From assembly GCA_017467815.1 (NCBI GenBank), contig JAFUKI010000070.1:1-35778 (forward strand): DNA of 35,778 nt. The letters are read 5' to 3'. Below, in pieces: positions 7,500 through 16,484 of the stretch. Every line of letters begins with the position of its first letter. Within the stretch, counting starts at the first letter, position 1. The stretch is from Clostridia bacterium. GTDB lineage: Bacteria > Bacillota > Clostridia > Oscillospirales > CAG-272. A model generated the notes under the pieces. That model was not told the DNA's origin. It saw only the letters and a list, made by a program, of their open reading frames with translations, and searched no databases. The translations under genes and the position numbers were made by a program.

Positions 7500-7615
7500 A
7501 AGAAAGATTGCATATTCCGCCGGGGCACAAGTATATGCTCCCTTATTTCCTGCGTTCCTTGGCGGAAACATCCGGAAAACCGAATGCCGACCGTATGGTT
7601 CCGATAAATACGTAA
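7500..7615 (+). ncRNA. Candidate structured small RNA (undefined)
   Basis: Expected transcript of the orphan promoter. GCATAT (7510-7515) can pair with ATATGC (7533-7538). The loop segment TCCGCC (7516-7521) is complementary to GGCGGA (7561-7566), giving a possible pseudoknot. A further weak stem joins CGGAA (7573-7577) to TTCCG (7599-7603). No intrinsic terminator is obvious, and the transcript would run antisense into the 3' end of the DUF4091 gene. I do not match it to a known RNA family; it could be noise. Confidence 0.25.
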
Positions 7616-7659
7616 TTTGTTCCGTGGTTATTTCTTCTGCTGTGTACGGTTTGTGTCAC

Positions 7660-9327
7660 TCAGATGTGTTTGCGGATCAGATTATGCACAGCGGCGCGGC
7701 TTTCGTGCATATAGGAAATCGTTGTGGGGAAGTTTGAGAAGGTAATCTTTTCTTCTTCCGGCAGATCTCCTTCGAGAATATCCATAACCGCCTCACGTCC
7801 TGCCAGAGATTCCGCCAGTTCCAGCAAACGATAATCCTGAAGCGCATCGTAAAATACACGGGCGCGCAGAGAATCCAGCGGCTTTCCACCAGGTCCGGGA
7901 TAAACGGAGAATGCATCCCCTGCCGGCACGAAATAATCGGCATCCGTGATCAGGTACGGATCGATCGGGTATACGGAATACTGATTGAAATAGAAATTAT
8001 ACCCCCACTGCAGGAATCCAACAATATCATACTTATAGAACTGATAACCGATGATACGGTTTCTGGCGGAAGGCATGGACATGAATCGGTTGGAAACCTT
8101 ATTGTGCTGAGCACAGCAGTAGTATGTCCACAGATTCGGAACATTGTGTTCCAAGAAAGGCTCAATGGCGTTGTTGGCGGGAATGGGTGTGTCCAGCGCG
8201 CCGGATTCGTAGAACTCGTAGTGGGATAGGGCATCCATAATGGTGTAGCCTTCCAGCAGATCCTGTACGATGCTCTTTGCCGCCATATAACTTTCGATCT
8301 TATCTCCGCTCGGCTCGTCGGAAATATGGAAATAACAGTTTTTGTCACAGCCGATGGATTTCATGTAAACCAGGAATTCCTGCACAAACTGACGCAGGAA
8401 ACGGGCATATTCGTCGCTTGTTGCATCGGTGTCCCAGCCGAAGATACGTTTGTATTCACCGTCTGCGGTTGCCATGACTTTGGGTGCGTGCTTGGCGCCC
8501 CACTGGGTGAAGAAATGGGCGATCTCAAAGTTTTCAATGCCGCATCTGTGTGCGGTTTCCACCCAACGACCGACACGGGTGAAGTCAAAGGAATACTGAC
8601 CGATCTCAACGGTTACATCCACCAGCTGTACGGTAGGACGTTCACCGCCGACTTTTGTGTCCAGCGGAGGCGTGAATGTGGGGGTCAGAATCAGATTGAT
8701 ACCTGCTTCAGCCGCATTTTTCATGAAGTTTTCCACGATTTCCCAGTATTTTTCTGAGAATACCGGTGTATCGTAATATACTGCCAGACAGTCGGTGTGG
8801 AACCATTCGGTATACAGCATTTTCTGCGGCGGCAGGGAAGCGTCAAGGATTTCCAGAGTGAATGTGTTTTCTGTAATGACTTCATTCTGACCGTTTTTGA
8901 TTAAAACAGTGATGGGGTAAGTACCGGCAGGCACTTTTCCCTTGGGCTGCACATCAATCCACAGGGCGTTCAGCTCTCTGGCAGCCACATTGAACATACC
9001 GCAGTCCGCATAGGGACGAAGGATATCGGGGTAGAGTCCCGGTGTCAGACGGATAAAATTGGTCAGATTATCCGGTTCCCAGTAAGCATACATGGGATAA
9101 CGGACGGGAACGGATTCCACTTTGTAAAGGGTGATGTACTCTTTCAGGGGGGACTGGATTTCCATATACAGATTCATCCAGTATGAAGTATCGGTTTCCT
9201 GAATAGCCAGCTGAACCGTGTAGCGTTCATTCAGCAGAATGGAATCTTTGGTTACCTCGTATTTATCGGCAATATTCTCGTCCAGAAAGCATTTTTCCAG
9301 ATTGGAAACAAATTTTGTCAGCAGCAT
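7660..9327 (-). CDS. DUF4091 domain-containing protein, putative glycoside hydrolase
   Basis: A 555-residue protein. The N-terminal half (to about 170) is beta-rich, like an immunoglobulin or carbohydrate-binding fold (NALWIDVQPKGKVPAGTYPITVLIKN). The middle looks like a TIM-barrel glycosidase (FEIAHFFTQWGAKHAPK; then CYFHISDEPSGDKI, whose E is a candidate catalytic acid). The C-terminus has the DUF4091 signature: FLQWGYNFYF, then YPGPGGKPLDSLRARVFYDALQDYRLLEL. The ATG at 9327 is chosen because GAGGAG lies seven bases upstream; the longer reading to 9387 has no such site. No signal peptide is visible, so it should act in the cytoplasm on imported oligosaccharides. The substrate is unknown. 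It is transcribed alone from a near-perfect promoter. Confidence 0.87.
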   Translation of the reverse strand: MLLTKFVSNLEKCFLDENIADKYEVTKDSILLNERYTVQLAIQETDTSYWMNLYMEIQSPLKEYITLYKVESVPVRYPMYAYWEPDNLTNFIRLTPGLYPDILRPYADCGMFNVAARELNALWIDVQPKGKVPAGTYPITVLIKNGQNEVITENTFTLEILDASLPPQKMLYTEWFHTDCLAVYYDTPVFSEKYWEIVENFMKNAAEAGINLILTPTFTPPLDTKVGGERPTVQLVDVTVEIGQYSFDFTRVGRWVETAHRCGIENFEIAHFFTQWGAKHAPKVMATADGEYKRIFGWDTDATSDEYARFLRQFVQEFLVYMKSIGCDKNCYFHISDEPSGDKIESYMAAKSIVQDLLEGYTIMDALSHYEFYESGALDTPIPANNAIEPFLEHNVPNLWTYYCCAQHNKVSNRFMSMPSARNRIIGYQFYKYDIVGFLQWGYNFYFNQYSVYPIDPYLITDADYFVPAGDAFSVYPGPGGKPLDSLRARVFYDALQDYRLLELAESLAGREAVMDILEGDLPEEEKITFSNFPTTISYMHESRAAVHNLIRKHI

Positions 9328-9377
9328 ATACATACTCCTCGTTTGTATCACATAATATTGATGATTATTGTTAACTG

Positions 9378-9406
9378 AGTATACCATATCACAGTAGGAA
9401 AGTCAA
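9378..9406 (-). promoter_or_regulatory. Promoter of the DUF4091 gene
   Basis: On the minus strand, TTGACT (9406-9401), a 17-base spacer and TATACT (9383-9378), about 50 bases upstream of the start codon. Confidence 0.8.
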
Positions 9407-9469
9407 GAGCAGGAGTTGGCTTATGTTTATATTTTTTACAGAAAAGTTGTCAGGAAGGAATGGGATTAT

Positions 9470-9958
9470 ATGAATAAAATTAAGAAAAAAGACATTGTTG
9501 TCATATGCCTGATGATCGCTGTATGCTGTGTACCCATAGTGCTTTTTGGCATTTCCGAAGTACAATACAGCAATTTGACGGATGGTATGATTGAACATTA
9601 CGCAGTCATTACCGATATTGCGTATGATGTGGGAAGAAAAGGGTATATTCAGGATGTATTCATTACATACGAAGTGAATGGTGAAACATATAACCGGAAA
9701 CTTGGTACGGACACCACCATTTCTTTTGCGGCGGGTACGTATGGAAATTTGCAGATCGGTGATAAGATCCCGATATTATATAACCCGTTGGATCCAAACG
9801 AAATTGCATCGGAAAGAACATCCGATGTCGGTCGGGGCATTTTCATTTTTTCTGTATGCAGCTTACTTTTCTTTACCTGGATCTTAATTATAGTCATAAA
9901 AGGAATGCGAAAACAAAGGATTGCAGATCAGAACAATCAGGAGAAAATTCCCGATTGA
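9470..9958 (+). CDS. DUF3592 family membrane protein
   Basis: 162 residues from ATG 9470, which follows AGGAAGGAA. An upstream in-frame start at 9416 lacks a ribosome binding site. A basic N-terminus (KIKKKD) precedes a membrane segment at about 9-28. A beta-rich external domain of about 85 residues carries the DUF3592 pattern of a loop with VFITYEVNGETYNRK, then GDKIPILYNPLDPNE. A second membrane segment lies at about 120-143, with a basic tail. DUF3592 proteins are widespread in bacteria and have no agreed function. It lies 47 bases upstream of the HD-domain gene and may share a transcript with it. Confidence 0.83.
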   Translation: MNKIKKKDIVVICLMIAVCCVPIVLFGISEVQYSNLTDGMIEHYAVITDIAYDVGRKGYIQDVFITYEVNGETYNRKLGTDTTISFAAGTYGNLQIGDKIPILYNPLDPNEIASERTSDVGRGIFIFSVCSLLFFTWILIIVIKGMRKQRIADQNNQEKIPD

Positions 9959-10005
9959 ATGATTTTCAGCAGGATAAAAACAGAATAACAGGAGGCAAAA
10001 ATATA

Positions 10006-10665
10006 ATGATTTCTTTTAACGAAATAAAAAACAACGCCACTATCCGTACCTATATTCAAAAAGCGGATGAAACTCTGACAGCACTTGGGTATACAGAACA
10101 CAGCTTTGCCCATGTGACCAAAGTAGCGGAAGATGCCGGCAGAATTCTGTCCGTACTGGGATATGACGCTCATCAGGTGGAATTGGTGAAGATCGCCGGA
10201 TTCATGCATGATATCGGCAATCTGGTGAATCGGGCAGATCATTCCCAGTCCGGCGCAGTAATGGCGTTCCGTATTCTGGACAATATGGGAATGGATGCGG
10301 CGGATCTGGCGGGTATTGTGTCTGCCATCGGGAACCACGACGAAGGGACGGGGAAACCCATCAATGCCATAGCCGCCGCCCTGTTTCTGGCAGACAAATC
10401 CGATGTACGCCGTTCCCGTGTGCGTAACCGGGATATCAGCACCTTTGACATCCACGACCGGGTGAATTATTCCGTGGAAATGTCGGAACTTTCCGTTCAG
10501 AAGGAACAGAACGAGATCCGTCTGGAAATCCGTATAGACACGGAATACAGCTCTGTATCGGAATATTTTGAGATATTCCTTGGCCGTATGATCCAGTGCC
10601 GCAGAGCCGCGGAAGAACTGGGAATGCATTTCCGTCTGGTGATCAATGAACAGACTTTGATGTAA
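10006..10665 (+). CDS. HD domain-containing phosphohydrolase
   Basis: 219 residues from ATG 10006, which has GGAGG ten bases upstream; a longer in-frame reading begins inside the previous gene and is not supported. The metal-binding HD set is complete: H36 (SFAHV), H68-D69 (GFMHDIGN), H111 (GNHDEG) and D130 (FLADKSD). HD proteins hydrolyse phosphoester bonds in nucleotides or nucleic acids; the exact substrate cannot be told. The C-terminal ~70 residues form an accessory region (EIRLEIRIDTEYSSVSEYFEI) ending in RLVINEQTLM. The spacing suggests possible co-transcription with the DUF3592 gene. No partner domain such as GGDEF or a response-regulator receiver is present. Confidence 0.9.
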   Translation: MISFNEIKNNATIRTYIQKADETLTALGYTEHSFAHVTKVAEDAGRILSVLGYDAHQVELVKIAGFMHDIGNLVNRADHSQSGAVMAFRILDNMGMDAADLAGIVSAIGNHDEGTGKPINAIAAALFLADKSDVRRSRVRNRDISTFDIHDRVNYSVEMSELSVQKEQNEIRLEIRIDTEYSSVSEYFEIFLGRMIQCRRAAEELGMHFRLVINEQTLM

Positions 10666-10717
10666 ACAGTTTTACAGGCAGCATGATCGAAGTTATATGT
10701 TAATTCACAAAATACAC

Positions 10718-10746
10718 TTGCAATTATGGGAAATTTGTATTATAAT
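10718..10746 (+). promoter_or_regulatory. Promoter of the PHP-domain gene
   Basis: TTGCAA (10718-10723), a 17-base spacer and TATAAT (10741-10746), about 38 bases before the start codon of the following gene, which has GGAGG in its leader. Confidence 0.8.
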
Positions 10747-10783
10747 GATAGAAAAAAACGTCCGCTGAAATGGAGGAAAAACA

Positions 10784-12178
10784 ATGGATGTAGAACTGTA
10801 TAAATATGATATATACCCGAAGGTGTTTCCGGTAAACTGTGAAACGGAAATTACCATCAGAATGTTCGGTGACAATAAAAATTATACGGGTGAAAAGGAC
10901 GGCTTTTCCCAAAGTGGCTATTATATTGTAATGTTATGCCACGTGGATAGCGGCAACGATGTAAGTAAATATGAGAAATTCCGTACCACTGCCGGAGAAG
11001 ACGGGATGCTTCGTGTTCTGTATACGGCAAAAGCGGAAGGCGAGCATTATGTCTGTATAGAGCATTACGACGAAAGAGAAACAAGAACATATGTTGTCAT
11101 GCTTTCCGTGTATGCGCTGGAAGAAGACCTTGCATGCCGTATTCCGCTGCGTGGGGATTTCCACATACATACCTCCCGTTCCGATGGCGGAGAAGTGCCG
11201 GGTCTGGTGTGTGCCAATTACCGAAAAGCAGGGTATGACTTCATCGTCATCACAGACCATCACCGGTATTATCCTTCTTTGGAAGCTATTGCTGCCTATA
11301 AAGATACGGATGCAGCACTGCATATTATCCCGGGTGAAGAGGTACACCTTCCCAATACGATGGTACATATTGTCAACGCCGGCGGTTCCTACTCTGTAAA
11401 CGGACTGATGAAGGGATCTCATCAGTATAAGACCTGCGGAGATGACCTTACCAGGTGTTCCTCAGACGGAAGATCTCCGGCTGCAATAACCCGTGAAGAA
11501 TATGACAGACAGATCGAGGAGATCATGGAGTCCGGGCGCTGTGACGGCTGTCCCGAGGCGGATAGGCAATCCTACGCCGTATGTTTGTGGGCATTTGATC
11601 ATATCAAAGCCGGCGGCGGTCTTGCCATCCTTGCCCATCCCCTCTGGCGGTGCAATCTGTACAATCTGTCGATTCCGTATACAAAATTTATGCTGAAGGA
11701 ACATCCCTTCGATGCACTGGAAGTCCTGGGTGGTGCAGCACAGCCGCATCAGTACTATGGTACAAACGGACTCCAGAGCGCGCTGTATTATGAAGAATGG
11801 CTGGAGGGGCGGATCCACCCCATCGTAGGTTCTACCGATAGCCACGATTCTACAGAACACAATCGTAATAAAACCGTAGCCTCCACCATCGTATTCGCCC
11901 ACGAAAATCATTACGGAGATATTTTTGCATCCGTAAAGGAGCGGTATTCCGTAGCGGTGGATACTTTTTCGGGGGATTTCCGTCTGGTAGGTCCGTTCCG
12001 TCTTCAAAAATACGCCAACTTCCTGCTGTATCACTGGTACCCCATTCACGACAGACTGACAGCCATGGACGGCGAGATCATGCGTGAATATTATTTCGGC
12101 GAAGCGGAAGCGGAAGAACTGGCATGTATGAAGAAAAAGTCCGACGCCATGTTTAAAAAATATTTCAAAACCATCTGA
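10784..12178 (+). CDS. PHP domain-containing metal-dependent phosphoesterase-like protein
   Basis: 464 residues. About 120 N-terminal residues form a beta-rich domain of unknown role. The PHP fold then begins with GDFHIHTSRSDGG (H127, H129), followed by FIVITDHH, IPGEEVHL, LAILAHPLW and GSTDSHD, which together supply the usual cluster of metal ligands. PHP enzymes hydrolyse phosphoesters with two or three metal ions, and this architecture resembles stand-alone clostridial members. An insertion around residues 210-265 contains four cysteines and many acidic residues. There is no signal peptide. It has its own promoter and is followed 66 bases later by hslO. A second PHP protein of different architecture lies at 19991. 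The substrate is unknown. Confidence 0.88.
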   Translation: MDVELYKYDIYPKVFPVNCETEITIRMFGDNKNYTGEKDGFSQSGYYIVMLCHVDSGNDVSKYEKFRTTAGEDGMLRVLYTAKAEGEHYVCIEHYDERETRTYVVMLSVYALEEDLACRIPLRGDFHIHTSRSDGGEVPGLVCANYRKAGYDFIVITDHHRYYPSLEAIAAYKDTDAALHIIPGEEVHLPNTMVHIVNAGGSYSVNGLMKGSHQYKTCGDDLTRCSSDGRSPAAITREEYDRQIEEIMESGRCDGCPEADRQSYAVCLWAFDHIKAGGGLAILAHPLWRCNLYNLSIPYTKFMLKEHPFDALEVLGGAAQPHQYYGTNGLQSALYYEEWLEGRIHPIVGSTDSHDSTEHNRNKTVASTIVFAHENHYGDIFASVKERYSVAVDTFSGDFRLVGPFRLQKYANFLLYHWYPIHDRLTAMDGEIMREYYFGEAEAEELACMKKKSDAMFKKYFKTI

Positions 12179-12244
12179 CTCGGTTCTTCCGGTGTTTGTG
12201 TAATCGGAGAAATAAGAGAAGAAGCACGAAAGGAAATTTATTAT

Positions 12245-13168
12245 ATGAACACCAAGAAATCCATTATCAAACGTGCGATCACCGACGATGGCAGCGCAAG
12301 AATATTCTTTATCGACAGTACGGCAATCGTACGCCGTTCCTGTGAAATTCACAAGACATCCAAAACTATGACCGCCGTACTGGGACGTGCGCTGACTGCC
12401 GCATCCCTGATGGGTTCGCTTCTGAAGGACAGGGACAACTCCCTGACATTGCAGTTCAAGGGGAATGGTCCGGCGGGACTGATCGTGTGTGTCAGTGACT
12501 ACATGGGCAATGTCCGCGGATATGCGGAAAACCCCGATGCGGAACTGCCGCCCAATGCCATCGGCAAACTGGATGTAGGCGGTGCTGTGGGCAGAGGAAC
12601 CATGTACGTTATCAAGGACCTGGGACTGAATGAACCCTATATCGGCGTCTGCCCCCTGGTATCCGGTGAAATTGCCGAGGATGTGACGGAATATTACGCC
12701 TCCAGTGAACAGACCCCCACCGTATGCGCTCTGGGTGTGCGGGTGGATCAGAACAATATGTGTTTTGCCGCCGGCGGATATCTGCTGCAGTTGATGCCCG
12801 GTGCGGAAGAGTCCATCATCGACAAGCTGGAAACCAATATCGGCATGATGAATTCCGTATCCCAGCTGATCGCGGACGGCAAAACCGGGGATGATATCAT
12901 CGCGTCTGTATTTGCCGGAATCGAATATACCATGTTCGACGAATTCGACGCGGAATACCGCTGCACCTGCGACAGAGAAAAGTACAAGAGAGCGCTTGTG
13001 GGACTCAGAGAAGAAGATATGAATGAACTGGTGGAAGCCGGCGAGGATATCGAAACCAACTGCCGTTTCTGCGGAACAAAATTCTTATTCCCTCTGGACG
13101 AGATCCTGACAGCACGCGCTGCACGGAAAGCAGAACAGACCGAAGAGGACGAAGAAGACCCTCAGTAA
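12245..13168 (+). CDS. hslO: Hsp33 redox-regulated molecular chaperone
   Basis: A cytoplasmic holdase chaperone switched on by oxidation of its zinc-binding cysteines. At 307 residues it is the usual length. The N-terminal core has RAALTAASLMGSLLK-like helices (observed RALTAASLMGSLLKD) and KGNGPAGLIVCVSDYMGNVRGY. The redox switch is complete: C240-x-C242 and C273-x-x-C276. An acidic tail (EQTEEDEEDPQ) follows. The start is preceded by AAAGGAAA. It stands between the PHP gene and a strong bidirectional terminator, and could be the last gene of that unit. Confidence 0.97.
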   Translation: MNTKKSIIKRAITDDGSARIFFIDSTAIVRRSCEIHKTSKTMTAVLGRALTAASLMGSLLKDRDNSLTLQFKGNGPAGLIVCVSDYMGNVRGYAENPDAELPPNAIGKLDVGGAVGRGTMYVIKDLGLNEPYIGVCPLVSGEIAEDVTEYYASSEQTPTVCALGVRVDQNNMCFAAGGYLLQLMPGAEESIIDKLETNIGMMNSVSQLIADGKTGDDIIASVFAGIEYTMFDEFDAEYRCTCDREKYKRALVGLREEDMNELVEAGEDIETNCRFCGTKFLFPLDEILTARAARKAEQTEEDEEDPQ

Positions 13169-13182
13169 AATGAAACCGAAAG

Positions 13183-13227
13183 AAAACGGATTTTCCATGG
13201 ATGTTTCCAAGGAGAATCCGTTTTTTT
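13183..13227. terminator. Bidirectional terminator between hslO and the amidase gene
   Basis: AAAACGGATTTTCC (13183-13196) pairs with GGAGAATCCGTTTT (13211-13224), a 14-bp stem with one G-T pair, followed by a T run to 13227. The A-rich 5' side lets it also terminate the convergent minus-strand gene. Confidence 0.92.
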
Positions 13228-13247
13228 GGTATTCGGTTAAGACAAGA

Positions 13248-16200
13248 TCAGTATCCCTTTGCATACTCTGCCTGTGCCGCGAAGTACTCCAGTACACCAT
13301 CGGCAACGCCCTGTGCAGCCTGCGTGATCCCGACGCCGGTTGACATCTGTTCATATTCTTCCACACAGGTGATAAAACCAACTTCAATCAGCGTCTGCGG
13401 GAATTTGGGATTGCGGCAGAGGGCAAGCATCTGATACTGGGTGCCGCGCAGCAGCCGTCCTGTGGCATTCGCAACACCTCTGCCCACACAATCTGCCAGC
13501 AGCTTGCCGGAATCCGCACAGTACAGGGGCAGAACGCCGCGGATTCGGGTGATGTCAGAAGTAAATCCCATGGAATTCTGGTGAATGGAGATACACAGAT
13601 CCGGCTCTGCGGCTTCCAGATAATCCATTCGCTCATATAAGGAAACCGTGGAGTCATCCTCACGGATCAGAGAAACGGAAGCACCCAGTTTTTCAAGCAG
13701 CTCAGTTGCTTCCAGAACGATCTGCAGATTGAGATCCTTTTCATTGAGAAAAACTTCGGTATTGGCACCTTCAGCACCTCTGTCCGTGCCGCCGTGCCCT
13801 GCATCCAGAACAATATTGACCCCGGTAAGGGGTTTTTCTCTGCTCAGATCCAAAGTCTGGGGATTGCGGCAGGTCACAACCGTAACCCCGTCTTCATAAT
13901 GCAGATCAAATCCGTAGAAATTCCGTTCATCTGCCAGCGTAAAGGAATAACGCACCCGGTTGGACTCCGGCAGACGGATAACCTCACAGGCTGTAAAGAG
14001 AGGATTCGGGCCGATGGTGACTTCGGGTGCGGTGTTTGCGTCAATATTGTAAAAGGTTACGATAAAATTACCGTCATCCATGTTTCCGTAGTAAGCCGGT
14101 CTGTCCTCGGTGCTTATGCGGAATTCGGTGTTTGCACCGGCATTTTTTACTTCGGCTTTGCGGATCCGGGTCAGCTCCGTAGGATAATCCGTGGTTTCCT
14201 CCACAAAGGATTCGGCAATATATCCACCCATCCGCAGTTTGTAGAAACCGTTTTTCTGGCTGACAACATAATCGGTCATCCCCACGGACTGCACCGTATA
14301 ATCGTTATAATAGGAACTTGTTTCCGTGAATTTCAGTTCCGCATAATCGGAAATCACTTTTACAGCCAGCTTCCCGTTTTCCCCCAGGACCCGGATGTCG
14401 GCTGTCTGGGCGGATGCGGTACCATTGGCATGGGAAACGGAAATGGTGGCTTTTCCTGCCGTGCGCACTTCCTCCTCCGAAACTTCGGGAAGCTCTATCA
14501 TTCCGCCGTATACAACCCCAATGTATCCGTTTTCCGTGTAGGTAACGGACGGTGTTTCGGTGGGATCCAGGGTGGCGGTTTTTCCGTCAAGGGAGACGGT
14601 AACTTGGGAATTCACCGGAGCAATACAGGAGATCCACTGACTTGTGCCGGAGGTGGTCAGAGTATTGGAAGGATAGACACCGATGATCTGTACGGAATCC
14701 AGTATGGTGGGCTTTTCGGCTTCGGCTGTGGTGGTGCCGGTTTTGTAATACAGGGTATATACATATTCCGTGCCGTTCTGGGTGAATACGAAATCGTTTT
14801 TGCCCTTTTGTAGATCCAGCATCAGGGAGAAGTAACCGCTTTTGGTACGTCCCACTTTTTCTCCGTCCAGATACAGCGGATATGCGGGATCGGATACACC
14901 GATCACATACGTGGTATCCTCGGACATGGTCGCACCGTTGTCAGGTGAGCTGATCTCCACGGACGATCCGTTGGACTGAATGGCGGGATAGATGATTTCA
15001 TTGGTATAAGCACTCAGCAGATCGTCGGAAGCACCGTTGATGTTGCGGTTGATTTCGTCATAGCCGTAGAAAACACTGCCTTTGTAGGAAATCTCACTGC
15101 GTGCAAAGGATACCTGTTCCGTAAGTTCATTGGCGGGATCTGTCCAGTTGCCGTCCTCATACCGGTAAGCTGCATGGGAAACATACAGATCCACACCGGT
15201 GTTGTCCAGCTTGGTATTCCACCAGCGCACCAGAATGTCATACGCCGAAGCGGAAGAGGAGAACTGCCAGTAGATCTGGGGAGAGAGATAGTCCACATAT
15301 CCGCCGTCCGCCCAGGCAAGGGCATCGCAGTACAGGGACTCGTATCCTTCAAAACCGTTGGTAGCGGAACCGCCGTTTTTACCGTCGTCATTCTGCCAGA
15401 TACCGAAGGGGGAGACGCCGAACAGACAGTCTTTGTCCGTGGCTTTGACGGTTTCGTAAACCGAGCGAACCAGGGTGTTGATGTTGGAACGCCGCCAGTC
15501 TGCGATGTTGTCATAATCACCGCCGTATTTGCTGTATGCGTCGGCATCATCGAAAACACCGGGCGTACCGTCTGCATTGTTGGCAGGGTAGGGGTAGAAA
15601 TAATCGTCAAAAACAATACCGTCCACATCATATCCGGCAACAATTTCACGTACCCCATCCACAACCAGCTGACGAACTTCCGGCAGACCGGCATTGAAGT
15701 ACAGCTTGCCGTCTGCATAGGGAACAACCCATTCGGGATGTTGTCTGGCAGGACTGTTTTCCGGCAGAGCGCTCAGATCATTTTTCATGGAGACCCGGAG
15801 AGGATTCACCCATGCATGAACGAAGATATTCTTTTCATGAGCTGCCGTAACCAGATACTCCAGAGGATCGAAGGGCAGGGTACCGGAGGTGGATATGTAT
15901 GAGGAAACCGGGAAAATCGAACTGTTGTACAGCGCGTCACAGGAAGGCCGGACCTGGAAGAAGATGGTGTTCAGCTTGTTTTTCTCGCAGGTTGCCAGTA
16001 TAGCATCCAGTTCGGCTTTCAGTGCATCGGCAGACAGATCCGTTTTGGAGGGGTAGTCAATATTGTACACAGAAGCAATCCACACGCCGCGCACTTCGGA
16101 TGCCGGGTCAATGATGGCGTGGGTGACAATATTCTCCGCGGCATTGTCCATGGGGGACAGCGTATCGCTTGCAGCCTGTGTGCGGCAGGAAACCAGCATC

Positions 16201-16283
16201 AGAAGGGACATAAGCAGACAAAGCAGCAGAGAAATACGGGATTTTTTCAGAATCGGCGGATGTAGCCGGAATGGTTTGAACAT
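13248..16283 (-). CDS. Lipoprotein fusing a family-10-like glycosidase domain to an N-acetylmuramoyl-L-alanine amidase
   Basis: A 1011-residue surface lipoprotein. A basic N-terminus and hydrophobic segment end in the lipobox LVSC at about residue 33. Residues ~63-390 match the glycosyl-hydrolase-like 10 family (GVWIASVYNIDYPSKTDL, FFQVRPSCDALY, HAWVNPLRVS, DGIVFDDYFYPYP, GVSPFGIW, LSPQIYWQF). Residues ~430-810 are beta-rich with no family I recognise. The C-terminal 190 residues are Amidase_3, with all zinc and catalytic residues present: H830 (DAGHGG), E848 (NEKDLN), H901 (SIHQNS) and E967 (IEVGF). The enzyme should cut peptidoglycan stem peptides and may also bind or cleave glycan. It is transcribed alone. 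The glycosidase activity is uncertain because that family is poorly characterised. Confidence 0.93.
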   Translation of the reverse strand: MFKPFRLHPPILKKSRISLLLCLLMSLLMLVSCRTQAASDTLSPMDNAAENIVTHAIIDPASEVRGVWIASVYNIDYPSKTDLSADALKAELDAILATCEKNKLNTIFFQVRPSCDALYNSSIFPVSSYISTSGTLPFDPLEYLVTAAHEKNIFVHAWVNPLRVSMKNDLSALPENSPARQHPEWVVPYADGKLYFNAGLPEVRQLVVDGVREIVAGYDVDGIVFDDYFYPYPANNADGTPGVFDDADAYSKYGGDYDNIADWRRSNINTLVRSVYETVKATDKDCLFGVSPFGIWQNDDGKNGGSATNGFEGYESLYCDALAWADGGYVDYLSPQIYWQFSSSASAYDILVRWWNTKLDNTGVDLYVSHAAYRYEDGNWTDPANELTEQVSFARSEISYKGSVFYGYDEINRNINGASDDLLSAYTNEIIYPAIQSNGSSVEISSPDNGATMSEDTTYVIGVSDPAYPLYLDGEKVGRTKSGYFSLMLDLQKGKNDFVFTQNGTEYVYTLYYKTGTTTAEAEKPTILDSVQIIGVYPSNTLTTSGTSQWISCIAPVNSQVTVSLDGKTATLDPTETPSVTYTENGYIGVVYGGMIELPEVSEEEVRTAGKATISVSHANGTASAQTADIRVLGENGKLAVKVISDYAELKFTETSSYYNDYTVQSVGMTDYVVSQKNGFYKLRMGGYIAESFVEETTDYPTELTRIRKAEVKNAGANTEFRISTEDRPAYYGNMDDGNFIVTFYNIDANTAPEVTIGPNPLFTACEVIRLPESNRVRYSFTLADERNFYGFDLHYEDGVTVVTCRNPQTLDLSREKPLTGVNIVLDAGHGGTDRGAEGANTEVFLNEKDLNLQIVLEATELLEKLGASVSLIREDDSTVSLYERMDYLEAAEPDLCISIHQNSMGFTSDITRIRGVLPLYCADSGKLLADCVGRGVANATGRLLRGTQYQMLALCRNPKFPQTLIEVGFITCVEEYEQMSTGVGITQAAQGVADGVLEYFAAQAEYAKGY

Positions 16284-16359
16284 GAAGGTATTTCCTTTCG
16301 TGTATACGGAAAAGGGAGTTGCCGAACCGATATATATTCGACAACTTTCGTGATACTAT

Positions 16360-16389
16360 ATTGTACCATACATTCTGAGTGGAAATCAA
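16360..16389 (-). promoter_or_regulatory. Promoter of the amidase-fusion gene
   Basis: On the minus strand, TTGATT (16389-16384), an 18-base spacer and TACAAT (16365-16360), giving a leader of about 70 bases with AAAGGAAA ahead of the ATG at 16283. Confidence 0.65.
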
Positions 16390-16455
16390 GTGCTTATCGG
16401 ATATTTCCGTCAGAAATGATAGGATAATGTGTGGTAATATTTACCGAAAAAAGAT

Positions 16456-16484
16456 TTGACAAACCCCTTGTAAATTCATAAAAT
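16456..16484 (+). promoter_or_regulatory. Promoter of the MutS-like operon
   Basis: TTGACA (16456-16461), a 17-base spacer and TAAAAT (16479-16484). A second TATAAT at 16513-16518 lacks a good -35. The leader is long (about 125 bases) and AT-rich, with no riboswitch or terminator fold that I recognise. Together with the divergent amidase promoter, this accounts for the 334-base gap between the two genes. Confidence 0.65.

Noticed and set aside
7496..7615. 39-codon ORF MEERLHIPPGHKYMLPYFLR... after the orphan promoter
   Set aside because: The ATG is two bases from the -10 box, with no leader or ribosome binding site. A leaderless start would be unusual in this group, so I keep the promoter but not a CDS.
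9358..9385. Plus-strand promoter TTGATG-16-TATACC overlapping the DUF4091 promoter
   Set aside because: Weaker match and short spacer; the minus-strand promoter in the same bases is much better.
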